From: an uncultured Catenibacterium sp.
Lineage (GTDB): Bacteria; Bacillota_I; Bacilli_A; Erysipelotrichales; Coprobacillaceae
Direction of reading: 5' to 3'
NCBI GenBank assembly: GCA_900764725.1
Contig: CAAFPB010000249.1
Span: 1-6,429 of the forward strand
DNA length: 6,429 bases
In this document: in pieces, positions 1 to 6,062 of the stretch
Layout: each line of letters opens with the position of its first letter
How positions within the stretch are numbered: the first letter of the stretch is position 1
Notes under the pieces: generated by a model
The model's database searches: none
Told to the model about the DNA's origin: nothing
Seen by the model: the letters and a program-made list of their open reading frames with translations, nothing else
Position numbers and translations under genes: made by a program

Positions 1-96
1 ATCACCGTAAGGTGATGCTCATTTAGCAGGGACTGTCAACATTCTGTCCTTGACTTTTGAACCAGTTTAAGACTTAGGTCTGCTTTTTTTATGCAT
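1..96. other. Non-coding region with short hairpins, possible truncated structured RNA
   Basis: No credible ORF is seen. Positions 1-16 form a 6-bp hairpin (ATCACC, loop GTAA, GGTGAT). GTCAA at 35-39 can pair with TTGAC at 50-54. AGCAGG at 25-30 can pair with TCTGCT at 79-84, immediately followed by a run of T on the plus strand ending at 90. Read on the plus strand this resembles the 3' end of a structured RNA with a weak terminator. Read on the minus strand it is the region after the trpXYZ operon and could be the leader of a gene beyond the window. I matched it to no known RNA family, and the helices are short enough to be chance. Confidence 0.2.
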
Positions 97-97
97 T

Positions 98-123
98 ATA
101 AAAGACAAGGATGATCCTTGTCT
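98..123 (-). terminator. Intrinsic terminator of the trpXYZ operon
   Basis: On the minus strand AGACAAGGA and TCCTTGTCT form a 9-bp perfect stem around a 3-nt loop (103-123), followed by TTTTAT. The stem includes part of the ATPase stop codon, so the terminator abuts the gene with no spacer. The U-tract is short, so readthrough is possible. Confidence 0.65.
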
Positions 124-904
124 AGTGAAGAAGAACGCGATCATTCGCTTCTCCTGTTTCAGTGAATTTTTTTACAAGATCTTCGACAGTCATTGTCTTT
201 TTAGTTTCTTCATCAATATCCGCAATGATTTTTCCATCCTTCATCATGAGGATTCTATTACCATATTTAAGTGCATCTTCCATATCATGAGTAATCATCA
301 TAGTAGTAATATGATGTTCTTTCGCAATTCTTTCAGATAGTTTCATAACTTTAATAGATGTGGCTGGATCAAGTGCAGCAGTATGTTCATCTAATAAAAG
401 TAATTGTGGTTTAACAAGTGTTGCCATAAGTAGAGTTAAAGCCTGTCTTTGTCCACCTGATAATGTACCCACTTTAGTTGTGAGACGGTCTTCTAAGCCA
501 ATATCTAAGTCCTTTAATGCATTCACAAATACATCATGATGTTTATGAGTAAATGGTGTGAGGGAGAAATGCTTTCCTCTTTGATAAGCTAAAGAGAGGT
601 TTTCTTCAATTGTCATTGAAGGTGCTGTCCCTCTTAAAGGATCCTGGAATAAACGACCAATTGTACGGCTTCTCACATATTCCTTTTCATGAGTGATATC
701 TTTATTATCTAATACAATAGTGCCTTCTTTTGCTTCTACTGCACCAGAGATAGCACCAAATAAAGTAGATTTACCTGCACCATTAGAACCGATAATAGTA
801 ACGAAGTCTCCTGGGTCAAGATGTAAAGAGAGATGATCAATAGCTTTCTTTTCGTTGACAGTCCCTTCATTAAATACAACTGTTAAATCTTTAATATCAA
901 GCAT
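122..904 (-). CDS. trpZ: ABC transporter ATP-binding protein, probable tryptophan importer (TrpZ/COG1101 type)
   Basis: This 260-residue cytoplasmic ATPase should power import through the permease encoded just upstream. All catalytic motifs are visible: Walker A GSNGAGKST at residues 39-47, Q-loop Gln87 (LFQDP), signature LSGGQRQ at 148-154, Walker B LLLLLDEH ending at 174 with D-loop ALD at 177-179, and switch His206 (MMITHD). Length is normal for a single-domain ATPase. Its ATG overlaps the permease stop by 8 bp, which suggests translational coupling; AGGGGG about 12 nt upstream is a loosely placed ribosome binding site. The family belongs with COG2984 binding proteins and COG4120 permeases. 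The family alone does not prove substrate; tryptophan is inferred from the Trp-type T-box leading the operon. ATPase identity is near certain, substrate moderately so. Confidence 0.88.
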   Translation of the reverse strand: MLDIKDLTVVFNEGTVNEKKAIDHLSLHLDPGDFVTIIGSNGAGKSTLFGAISGAVEAKEGTIVLDNKDITHEKEYVRSRTIGRLFQDPLRGTAPSMTIEENLSLAYQRGKHFSLTPFTHKHHDVFVNALKDLDIGLEDRLTTKVGTLSGGQRQALTLLMATLVKPQLLLLDEHTAALDPATSIKVMKLSERIAKEHHITTMMITHDMEDALKYGNRILMMKDGKIIADIDEETKKTMTVEDLVKKFTETGEANDRVLLH

Positions 905-1763
905 GTTTCTTCAACCCCCTCTTGAGTGTTGCAGAAGAAATCGCAATCACAACAATAAATGCAGATAGGATCTTTAAGTCTCCTGAAGGAAGACCTAAGT
1001 ATAAGGCAATTGTAAGGGCAAAACGATAGAAGATCGCCCCTATAATCGTACCAACTAGGCAAATTGCAACCTTATCACTCTTAATAAATGTGAGACCAAT
1101 AATAATAGATGCAAGACCAATCACCATCATACCAATACCACTTGTGATATCAGCATAACCTTGCTGCTGTGTAAATAAAGCACCACTTAAGGCAACTAGT
1201 CCATTCGCAAGAGCAAGACCTACAATCTTCATCTTATCTGTATCAATAGAGCTGGCACGTACCATCGCTTCGTTATCACCACAAGCTCTAAGTGCAAGAC
1301 CCATCTGTGTCTTTAAGAAATAATTAAGTAGTGTAGTAATCACAATTACGATGATTCCAATAATAAGTAGTTTATCATAAGGCTCAAACTGCGTTGTACT
1401 ACTGAAGATTGTCTTATGATTAAATAATGAAATATTTGGTGTTTGATTCATGATACGTAAGTTAACTGAATATAAAGCAGTCTGTGTAAGAATACCGGCT
1501 AGGATTTCATTAATATTAAGCTTAGTAATGAGTAATCCTGTTACCATACCAGCAAGAGCACCAGCTACAAATCCAAGTACCATACCAAGTACTGGATAAC
1601 CTGCCACTGCCACAACAGCACTTACTGCACATCCTGTTGTAAAACTTCCATCCACTGTTAAGTCTGGAATATTTAAAACTTTGAAACTAATATATAAGCC
1701 TAGAGATAGGACGGCAAATATGCCGCCTAACTCTAGAGCTCCAAGAATAACTGTACTATTCAT
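897..1763 (-). CDS. trpY: ABC transporter permease, probable tryptophan importer (TrpY/COG4120 type)
   Basis: This 288-residue, very hydrophobic protein carries about eight or more likely membrane segments, starting at about residues 7-27 and ending at about 262-282, and finishes with a basic tail (LKRGLKKHA). The N-terminal stretch NIPDLTVDGSF at about 31-41 is typical of this permease family, which is related to the ribose/branched-chain amino acid permeases. It probably forms a homodimeric channel with two copies of the ATPase. The start is supported by AAGGAG six bases before ATG; that site overlaps the stop codon of the binding-protein gene 9 nt upstream, so the genes are tightly linked. 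The 3' end overlaps the ATPase gene by 8 bp. Tryptophan as substrate is inferred from the operon's T-box. Confidence 0.87.
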   Translation of the reverse strand: MNSTVILGALELGGIFAVLSLGLYISFKVLNIPDLTVDGSFTTGCAVSAVVAVAGYPVLGMVLGFVAGALAGMVTGLLITKLNINEILAGILTQTALYSVNLRIMNQTPNISLFNHKTIFSSTTQFEPYDKLLIIGIIVIVITTLLNYFLKTQMGLALRACGDNEAMVRASSIDTDKMKIVGLALANGLVALSGALFTQQQGYADITSGIGMMVIGLASIIIGLTFIKSDKVAICLVGTIIGAIFYRFALTIALYLGLPSGDLKILSAFIVVIAISSATLKRGLKKHA

Positions 1764-1772
1764 AAAAACTCC

Positions 1773-2768
1773 TTAAATCTCTGTATATTTACTGTCGCTT
1801 GTAATACTTTCTGGTAATTTGATACCTAATTGATCTTTTGTAGTTGTATTCACATAAATCTTTAAATTTGTCTTAAATACTTTTACTGGAATACTTTCTA
1901 CTTTATTACCCTTTAATACTTTATCAACGATCTTAGCAGTTTCTTTACCAAGTTCTTTATAATCGATACCTACACTTAAGAAACCACCATCTTTAACCAT
2001 TGAATCAGCACCTACATATAATGGTTTGTTTGCTTTCTTACATGCATCACTGACTACATTCATTGCACTTGCGACTGTATTATCATTTGGCGCAAAGATT
2101 GCATCACACTTACTATTTAATACATTGACAGCACTCTGTGCTTCATTGACTGAGGCGATTGTAGCTTCTTCTACCTTGATATTCTTCTTAGCACAATAAG
2201 CTTTAGCTTTTTTAATATTAGTCACTGAGTTAGCTTCACCTTTATTGTAAAGCATTCCAATTGTTTTTGTATCTGGATTGATTTCTAATGCCTTATCAAT
2301 AATCTGATCAACCTGTACCTCATCACTTGTACCAGTAATATTCTTATCTGGTTTAGATAATGAGCTAGTAAGCTGTGCCCCTACTGGATCAGTGACTGCA
2401 CTAAAGACTACCGGAGTCTTACTAGCAAGTTTTGCGACTGCTTGAGCTGCAGGAGTAGCGATTGCCATGACACAATCAAAATTCTTTCCTGCAAAATCAT
2501 TTGCGATACTTGCACAGGTATTTGTATCACCTTGACCATTCTTAAATGTATATTCGATATTTTTATCATCATATCCAAGAGTCTTCATTTCTTTATCAAA
2601 TGAGTCCTTGATTTCATTTAATGAAGTATGATCCATAAACTGGATGATACCTACTTTTTTCTTACTACTTGTTGATGTTCCACATCCTGCTAAAAGTGAA
2701 ATTGTTAATGCTGAAGTTAATACTGTTCCTAATAATTTGTTCACACTTTTGTCCCTCTTCGTTTTCAT
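1773..2768 (-). CDS. trpX: ABC transporter substrate-binding lipoprotein, probable tryptophan-binding (TrpX/COG2984 type)
   Basis: This 331-residue protein has a lipoprotein signal: basic N-terminus (MKTKRDKSVNK), hydrophobic stretch, then lipobox LLAGC with the lipidated cysteine at residue 29, followed by a Ser/Lys/Thr linker. The rest reads as a periplasmic-binding-protein fold of the COG2984 family (KVGIIQFMDHTSLNEI, then VFSAVTDPVGAQL and FAPNDNTVASAM). It should sit outside the membrane and hand ligand to the permease. Streptococcal homologues have been linked to aromatic amino acids; here the Trp T-box upstream makes tryptophan the best call. Oddity: the bases before its ATG (AATAGTAAAAAATAAAATTT) contain no Shine-Dalgarno sequence, and an in-frame TAA lies only 13 nt upstream, so no earlier ATG is available. 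The strong ribosome binding site nearby serves a short leader ORF instead, which suggests coupled translation. Confidence 0.85.
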   Translation of the reverse strand: MKTKRDKSVNKLLGTVLTSALTISLLAGCGTSTSSKKKVGIIQFMDHTSLNEIKDSFDKEMKTLGYDDKNIEYTFKNGQGDTNTCASIANDFAGKNFDCVMAIATPAAQAVAKLASKTPVVFSAVTDPVGAQLTSSLSKPDKNITGTSDEVQVDQIIDKALEINPDTKTIGMLYNKGEANSVTNIKKAKAYCAKKNIKVEEATIASVNEAQSAVNVLNSKCDAIFAPNDNTVASAMNVVSDACKKANKPLYVGADSMVKDGGFLSVGIDYKELGKETAKIVDKVLKGNKVESIPVKVFKTNLKIYVNTTTKDQLGIKLPESITSDSKYTEI

Positions 2769-2787
2769 AAATTTTATTTTTTACTAT

Positions 2788-2817
2788 TCAATTCAAACAA
2801 CGACGCCATCGCTTCAT
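2788..2817 (-). CDS. Putative Trp-containing leader peptide upstream of trpX (MKRWRRCLN)
   Basis: A nine-codon ORF, ATG to TGA, encodes MKRWRRCLN. It is preceded by GGGAGG at 2825-2830 with an ideal 7-nt gap to ATG, the only strong ribosome binding site between the T-box terminator and trpX. It carries one Trp codon (UGG, position 4) flanked by Arg codons. It ends 19 nt before the trpX ATG. The arrangement recalls rtpLP of Bacillus subtilis, a Trp-codon leader peptide lying between a tRNA-Trp T-box and the anti-TRAP gene. Only one Trp codon is present here, against three consecutive ones in rtpLP, and coding by so short an ORF cannot be shown from one sequence. An overlapping ORF at 2774-2809 (MASLFELNSKK) is the less likely alternative. 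Confidence 0.45.
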   Translation of the reverse strand: MKRWRRCLN

Positions 2818-2824
2818 ATAAGTT

Positions 2825-2830
2825 CCTCCC
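2825..2830 (-). promoter_or_regulatory. Strong Shine-Dalgarno sequence of the leader ORF
   Basis: GGGAGG lies 7 nt before ATG 2817 but 56 nt before the trpX ATG, so it cannot directly position ribosomes on trpX. It decides in favour of the short leader ORF being translated, and it follows the T-box terminator, so it is present only in read-through transcripts. Confidence 0.6.
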
Positions 2831-2848
2831 AACTTGTTAGCAGGTAAT

Positions 2849-2879
2849 AAAAAAAACACCTGTCCCAAAAGACAGATGT
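2849..2879 (-). terminator. T-box-controlled intrinsic terminator
   Basis: ACATCTGTC (2871-2879) pairs with GACAGGTGT (2856-2864) as a 9-bp stem with one G-U pair and a 6-nt loop, followed by eight consecutive U. It lies 10 nt after the T-box GGUGGC sequence, where the alternative antiterminator helix would compete. Transcription should stop here when tRNA-Trp is charged. Confidence 0.85.
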
Positions 2880-3075
2880 TACTCTTTAAGCCACCTTTTG
2901 ATTAATAAATGCTAACACATTTTTGCATTATAACGTTTGCATCACGTCTTAGGATACTCGTTGCCTTTCCCCCTCGCCCTCACAGGTCCATTTACCAATG
3001 TGGTACTACCAGGTTTCCAGCATCCCCAGCTCTCTATCAGCCCTATACAAAGTTTTATCTCCCGCTCTTAGGTTT
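2849..3075 (-). promoter_or_regulatory. T-box riboswitch, tRNA-Trp specific
   Basis: The leader RNA binds uncharged tRNA and then permits readthrough into trpXYZ. Stem I hallmarks are visible: GAUAGAGAGCUGG (about 3026-3038), the apical GCUGGAAACCUGG, and GGUAAA followed by specifier UGG at 2988-2990, then ACC and UGUGAG, the usual order around a specifier loop. UGG decodes Trp. A stem III candidate is AATGC/GCATT around 2908-2928. The antiterminator element AAAAGGUGGC is at 2890-2899; its UGGC (2890-2893) complements the GCCA 3' end of a tRNA with discriminator G, as in tRNA-Trp, so both tRNA contacts agree. The basal helix of stem I could not be paired convincingly by eye. The start is set by the promoter at 3082-3110. 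Confidence 0.88.
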
Positions 3076-3081
3076 ATCTGA

Positions 3082-3110
3082 ATGTTACATCACATATGTA
3101 TTTATGTCAA
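3082..3110 (-). promoter_or_regulatory. Sigma-A type promoter of the T-box/trpXYZ operon
   Basis: A perfect -35 TTGACA (3105-3110) is followed after 17 bp by -10 TAACAT (3082-3087). Transcription would start near 3075, just before stem I. The perfect -35 suits a leader controlled mainly by attenuation. Confidence 0.8.
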
Positions 3111-3133
3111 CACTTTTATTTATCTTTTTGTAT

Positions 3134-3175
3134 TTTTACGAATATTAGTTAAATATTTTACGAATATATTAAATA
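3134..3175. repeat. Tandem imperfect direct repeat upstream of the trp promoter
   Basis: Two adjacent units share an identical 12-mer TTTTACGAATAT and end in AAATA: 3134-3155 (22 bp) and 3156-3175 (20 bp). They lie about 24 bp upstream of the -35 and run into the PTS terminator arm. They could be an UP-like AT-rich element, a protein-binding site with helical (about 22 bp, two-turn) spacing, or a small local duplication. Confidence 0.6.
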
Positions 3176-3198
3176 TCCTGTTCAAATGAACAGGATAT
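3164..3198 (-). terminator. Terminator after the PTS gene
   Basis: ATATCCTGTTC and GAACAGGATAT form a perfect 11-bp stem with loop ATTT (minus strand), starting 5 nt after the PTS stop codon. The tail TTAATATATT is only moderately U-rich, so termination may be leaky. The plus strand has no matching genes, so a minus-strand role is preferred. Confidence 0.7.
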
Positions 3199-3202
3199 CG
3201 TA

Positions 3203-5083
3203 TTAATAGTTAATATGCATTAATTCTTCTTTTGAAGAACTATTTGTTTTGTCAGTGATCTTGATTTCTTTTAGATCGTTATAGTTTGTAACTAATACTG
3301 GTGTTTCTAAAGAATAACCTTCTTTAGAAATGTATTCCATATCAAATTCTACAAGTAACTGACCACATTCAATATGATCACCCTGTTTGATATGAGCAGT
3401 GAAACCTTTACCTTCAAGCTGAACTGTATTCATACCAATATGAATAAGAAGTTCCACACCTGAATCACTTGTAATACCAATAGCATGTAAGCTTGGGAAT
3501 AATACAGTGACTGTACCAGATACTGGTGCATAAACTTTACCTTCACTAGGATTAATAAATACACCTTTACCTAAAGCACCTGATGCAAAAGCAGCATCAC
3601 TAGACTGTTCGATTGGTTTAATTTCACCTGCGATTGGTGAAAGGATTGTTTCTTCGTTTGCTTTAATTACTTCTTCTACTACTTTAGTGTCTTCTTTTTT
3701 ACCAAAGAAGAAAGTAAGTAAGAATCCTACTAACATTGATACAGCACCACAAATGAGTGCAGCAACTAAACCACTTGCATCACCCTTAGGTGAGATATAA
3801 CTTACAACTGCGAATATTCCTAAACCACCCATAACATACATTTTGGCGTTTAAAGCACCCATAACAGCGCCACCTACTGCACCACCGATACATGAGAATA
3901 CAAATGGTGTTTTTTCTGGTAATAAGAAACCATAGATAGCTGGTTCTGTAACACCACAGAACGCTGAGATAGTAGCTGGAATTGCAAGAGCTTTTTTATT
4001 AGGATCTTTAGTCTTAAAATAAGTGGCAATCATAATACCTGTTGCAGCAAATGTTGTACCTAACATTCCAGGTAAGATTGTATCATAACCTAAGTTACCA
4101 AGATTGACCATTGCCATTGGTACTAAAGCCCAATGTAAACCAAAGATGACTAAACACTGCCAGAATGCACCAATTACAGTTGCAGTAACGATTGGTGAAA
4201 TTGTATATAAAGTTTCAAATAAATTAGATATTGTCTGAGTTAATAAACCTACTACTGGACCAATAACTAATAATCCGATTGGTAATGAAATAATTAATAC
4301 AAAGAATGGTACAAAGAAGTTCTGTAACATTTCTGGTACATATTTCTTCGCAATCTTCTGAATCTGTGCAGCAAGTGCAACGATACAGATAACTGGAACG
4401 ACTGTACTTGTATAATTACCTGAAATAAATGGAATACCTAAGAATTTAGTATAATAAGCACCGATCATTGGAATAGTACCGATAGCTTTTCCTGCTGCTG
4501 ATAATGCATCAGTCTGGATTGTAGGATAACATAAAGCTGCACCGATGATGATCCCTACAACTACATTTACATTAAACTTCTTAGCGGCTGTATAACCTAA
4601 AACAATTGGTAAGAAATAGAAGATTGAATCACCAATCGCATTAAGCACTAAATAAGTACCACCTGTACTATAACCAGTACCTAGTAAGAATACGAATAAA
4701 GCATTTAAGCCTTTAATAATACCAGCAGCACATAGTGGGCCTAAGATTGGCTGGAAGCATCCTGAAATAATATCAATGAGTGTATCTAATACACCTTTAG
4801 GTGCTTCTGTTTCTGCTGCAGGCGCATCATTACTGATACCTGCAAGAGCACATACATCTTCAAATACAGCAGGTACATGGTTTCCAATAACAACCTGATA
4901 CTGTCCTGCAGATTTCATGACTGTAACTACGCCAGGATTGTTTTTTAAAGCTTCATCATTTGCTTTAGATTCATCCTTTAAACGGAATCTTAGTCTTGTA
5001 ATACAGTGTGTAAGGGAATTAATGTTTTCTTTTCCCCCTACGTTTTCCAAAATCTCTTTGGCTAACTTTTCATATTTACCCAT
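3203..5083 (-). CDS. PTS beta-glucoside transporter subunit EIIBCA
   Basis: This 626-residue permease should import and phosphorylate beta-glucosides (such as salicin, arbutin or cellobiose-like sugars) using phosphate relayed from HPr. Domain order is IIB, IIC, IIA. IIB: phosphoryl Cys27 in THCITRLRF. IIC: about residues 100-460, hydrophobic, with GVTEPAIYG at 377-385. IIA: about 475-610, with His533 (SLHAIG) and active-site His548 (LLIHIGMNTV). Length matches the BglF/BglP family. I start at ATG 5083 because GGAGG sits 8 nt before it; the ATG at 5098 is five codons earlier and itself overlaps that GGAGG. It follows licT by 72 nt, the usual partner, and probably phosphorylates and inhibits LicT. 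No phospho-beta-glucosidase gene follows, which is unusual. The exact sugar cannot be told from sequence. Confidence 0.93.
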   Translation of the reverse strand: MGKYEKLAKEILENVGGKENINSLTHCITRLRFRLKDESKANDEALKNNPGVVTVMKSAGQYQVVIGNHVPAVFEDVCALAGISNDAPAAETEAPKGVLDTLIDIISGCFQPILGPLCAAGIIKGLNALFVFLLGTGYSTGGTYLVLNAIGDSIFYFLPIVLGYTAAKKFNVNVVVGIIIGAALCYPTIQTDALSAAGKAIGTIPMIGAYYTKFLGIPFISGNYTSTVVPVICIVALAAQIQKIAKKYVPEMLQNFFVPFFVLIISLPIGLLVIGPVVGLLTQTISNLFETLYTISPIVTATVIGAFWQCLVIFGLHWALVPMAMVNLGNLGYDTILPGMLGTTFAATGIMIATYFKTKDPNKKALAIPATISAFCGVTEPAIYGFLLPEKTPFVFSCIGGAVGGAVMGALNAKMYVMGGLGIFAVVSYISPKGDASGLVAALICGAVSMLVGFLLTFFFGKKEDTKVVEEVIKANEETILSPIAGEIKPIEQSSDAAFASGALGKGVFINPSEGKVYAPVSGTVTVLFPSLHAIGITSDSGVELLIHIGMNTVQLEGKGFTAHIKQGDHIECGQLLVEFDMEYISKEGYSLETPVLVTNYNDLKEIKITDKTNSSSKEELMHINY

Positions 5084-5091
5084 AATTTTTT

Positions 5092-5126
5092 CCTCCATAT
5101 TTTCCTAAGTAAATGAAAATTGAAGG
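5092..5126 (-). promoter_or_regulatory. Hairpin sequestering the PTS ribosome binding site, adjoining RAT2
   Basis: CCTTCAATTTTC (5115-5126) pairs with GAAAATATGGAGG (5092-5104): 12 bp with one bulged A (5098), one G-U pair and a 10-nt loop. The 3' arm contains the whole SD GGAGG (5092-5096) of the PTS gene; the 5' arm begins with the last CC of RAT2. No U-run follows (AAAAAATT does), so it is not an intrinsic terminator. I infer a translational switch: closed when RAT2 is unbound, opened when an antiterminator holds RAT2. Only two bases overlap, so the competition may be weak. Confidence 0.45.
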
Positions 5127-5151
5127 TTTGGCCAACTTAATGTCACCATCC
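5125..5151 (-). promoter_or_regulatory. Second RAT-like LicT/BglG RNA target (RAT2)
   Basis: Starting 4 nt after the licT stop, the RNA reads GGAT-GG-TGA-CAT...TTG-G-CC-AAACC over 27 nt. This matches RAT architecture: outer GG/CC, internal AT against AAA, a two-pair helix (GG/CC here), TGA opposite G, then an upper helix. The upper helix has two pairs plus a U-U mismatch rather than three pairs. The inner helix differs from RAT1 (AG/CU) while keeping pairing, which supports selection on structure. In E. coli bgl a second RAT and terminator also lie between bglG and bglF. Confidence 0.65.
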
Positions 5152-5155
5152 AAGT

Positions 5156-5995
5156 TTAACGACTATTCCCTAAATAAACAACACGATGAATATGTATTGT
5201 AAGATAGAGTTTTTCTTCGTCGGAAAGTTCATAGTTATATTGTTTAGAAATAAACTGTACAATCTTTTCTACACATTGATAGGCATTGGCATATTTAACC
5301 TGTACAACAGATAAAAGATCATCTTCTTGTGATTCCTGCGTCTTATGTTCCAATAAACGCTGCGCAAAGAACTTTAAATGTGTAACAAAACGATAGTAAT
5401 AAGCACTGTCTTCATTAAAATCAACTCTAAAGTGATAACGCACAATGTTTTCTACTTCCTGCATAATCTTAGTGATTTCATACATATCATGTGAATCTTT
5501 ATCTAATTGTCCATTTACGATGTGTAAGGCAATAAATCCTGCTTCATCATCACTTAGTTCAATACCGGTTTTGTCTTTAATAATTTGTAAGGAACGTTTA
5601 CCTACTTCATATTCAATCTTATAGAAACGTTTAATATCCCATAACAATGCATTCTTGACAAATATGCCTTCTTTAACCCTTTCACAAGCTGTATAGATGT
5701 GATCTACTAAGGCAATATAACAGTTATCATTGATAGGTTTACCTAAAGTCATTTTTGCTTCATCAAAGATTTCATCACCAATCTGTAGATACTCTAAAGG
5801 AATATTGACAACAAGTTCTTTGAATCTTCTTGATACTTCCTGGTCTTCTAAGAAGAATACCTTGTCAACCTGTTTTGGATCAATCAAGTCTCCTACTTTC
5901 TTTTTAAAGCAGATTCCTCTACCCATGACTATCTTTTCTTCATCATTTTCCATAACGACCGCTACATTGTTGTTTAGTAATTTACTGATCTTCAT
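5156..5995 (-). CDS. licT: Transcription antiterminator of the BglG/LicT family
   Basis: This 279-residue RNA-binding protein should stabilise RAT structures in nascent mRNA when its sugar is present, preventing termination. Residues 1-55 are the co-antiterminator (CAT) domain, MKISKLLNNNVAVV then VMGRGICFKKKVGD. Two PTS regulation domains follow, PRD1 at about 65-170 and PRD2 at about 171-279. The four conserved phosphorylatable histidines are present: His99 (LVDHIY), His158 (ALHIV), His206 (VTHLKF) and His268 (TIHIHR), each one position from those of B. subtilis LicT. The start ATG 5995 is preceded by GGAGAG at 6 nt and gives the family's standard N-terminus; an upstream in-frame ATG at 6079 would lie inside RAT1. 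Its neighbours, RAT1/terminator upstream and RAT2 plus PTS permease downstream, imply autoregulation. LicT versus BglG/SacT naming is not certain. Confidence 0.94.
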   Translation of the reverse strand: MKISKLLNNNVAVVMENDEEKIVMGRGICFKKKVGDLIDPKQVDKVFFLEDQEVSRRFKELVVNIPLEYLQIGDEIFDEAKMTLGKPINDNCYIALVDHIYTACERVKEGIFVKNALLWDIKRFYKIEYEVGKRSLQIIKDKTGIELSDDEAGFIALHIVNGQLDKDSHDMYEITKIMQEVENIVRYHFRVDFNEDSAYYYRFVTHLKFFAQRLLEHKTQESQEDDLLSVVQVKYANAYQCVEKIVQFISKQYNYELSDEEKLYLTIHIHRVVYLGNSR

Positions 5996-6007
5996 ATGCC
6001 TCTCTCC

Positions 6008-6062
6008 AAAAATAAAAACCTGCTCATCCCACGATAAAAAGAATCGTGAAATAAACAGGTTT
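6008..6062 (-). terminator. RAT1-controlled intrinsic terminator before licT
   Basis: Positions 6043-6062 pair with 6016-6035 as an uninterrupted 20-bp stem (several G-U pairs) around loop TCTTTTT, followed by TTTTTATTTTT. The first five bases of the 5' arm (AAACC, 6058-6062) are also the 3' end of RAT1, so the two structures exclude each other as in classical LicT/BglG systems. Confidence 0.9.

Noticed and set aside
70..90. Plus-strand terminator made of AGAC/GTCT plus T run
   Set aside because: A 4-bp stem is too weak to call as a terminator on its own; kept only as part of the low-confidence left-edge note.
2774..2809. Alternative short ORF MASLFELNSKK before trpX
   Set aside because: It is 15 nt from GGGAGG, against 7 nt for the Trp-containing ORF, and contains no regulatory codon. 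It remains possible because it ends 5 nt before the trpX ATG.
2909..3148. Plus-strand ORF of 79 codons
   Set aside because: It is the antisense of the T-box leader and promoter; no SD or protein-like composition is seen.
5084..5098. PTS start at ATG 5098
   Set aside because: This ATG overlaps the GGAGG that is ideally placed for ATG 5083, and lacks a comparable SD of its own.
5084..5155. Intrinsic terminator in the licT-PTS gap
   Set aside because: The hairpin after RAT2 is followed by AAAAAATT, not U residues, so it is better read as an SD-masking structure.
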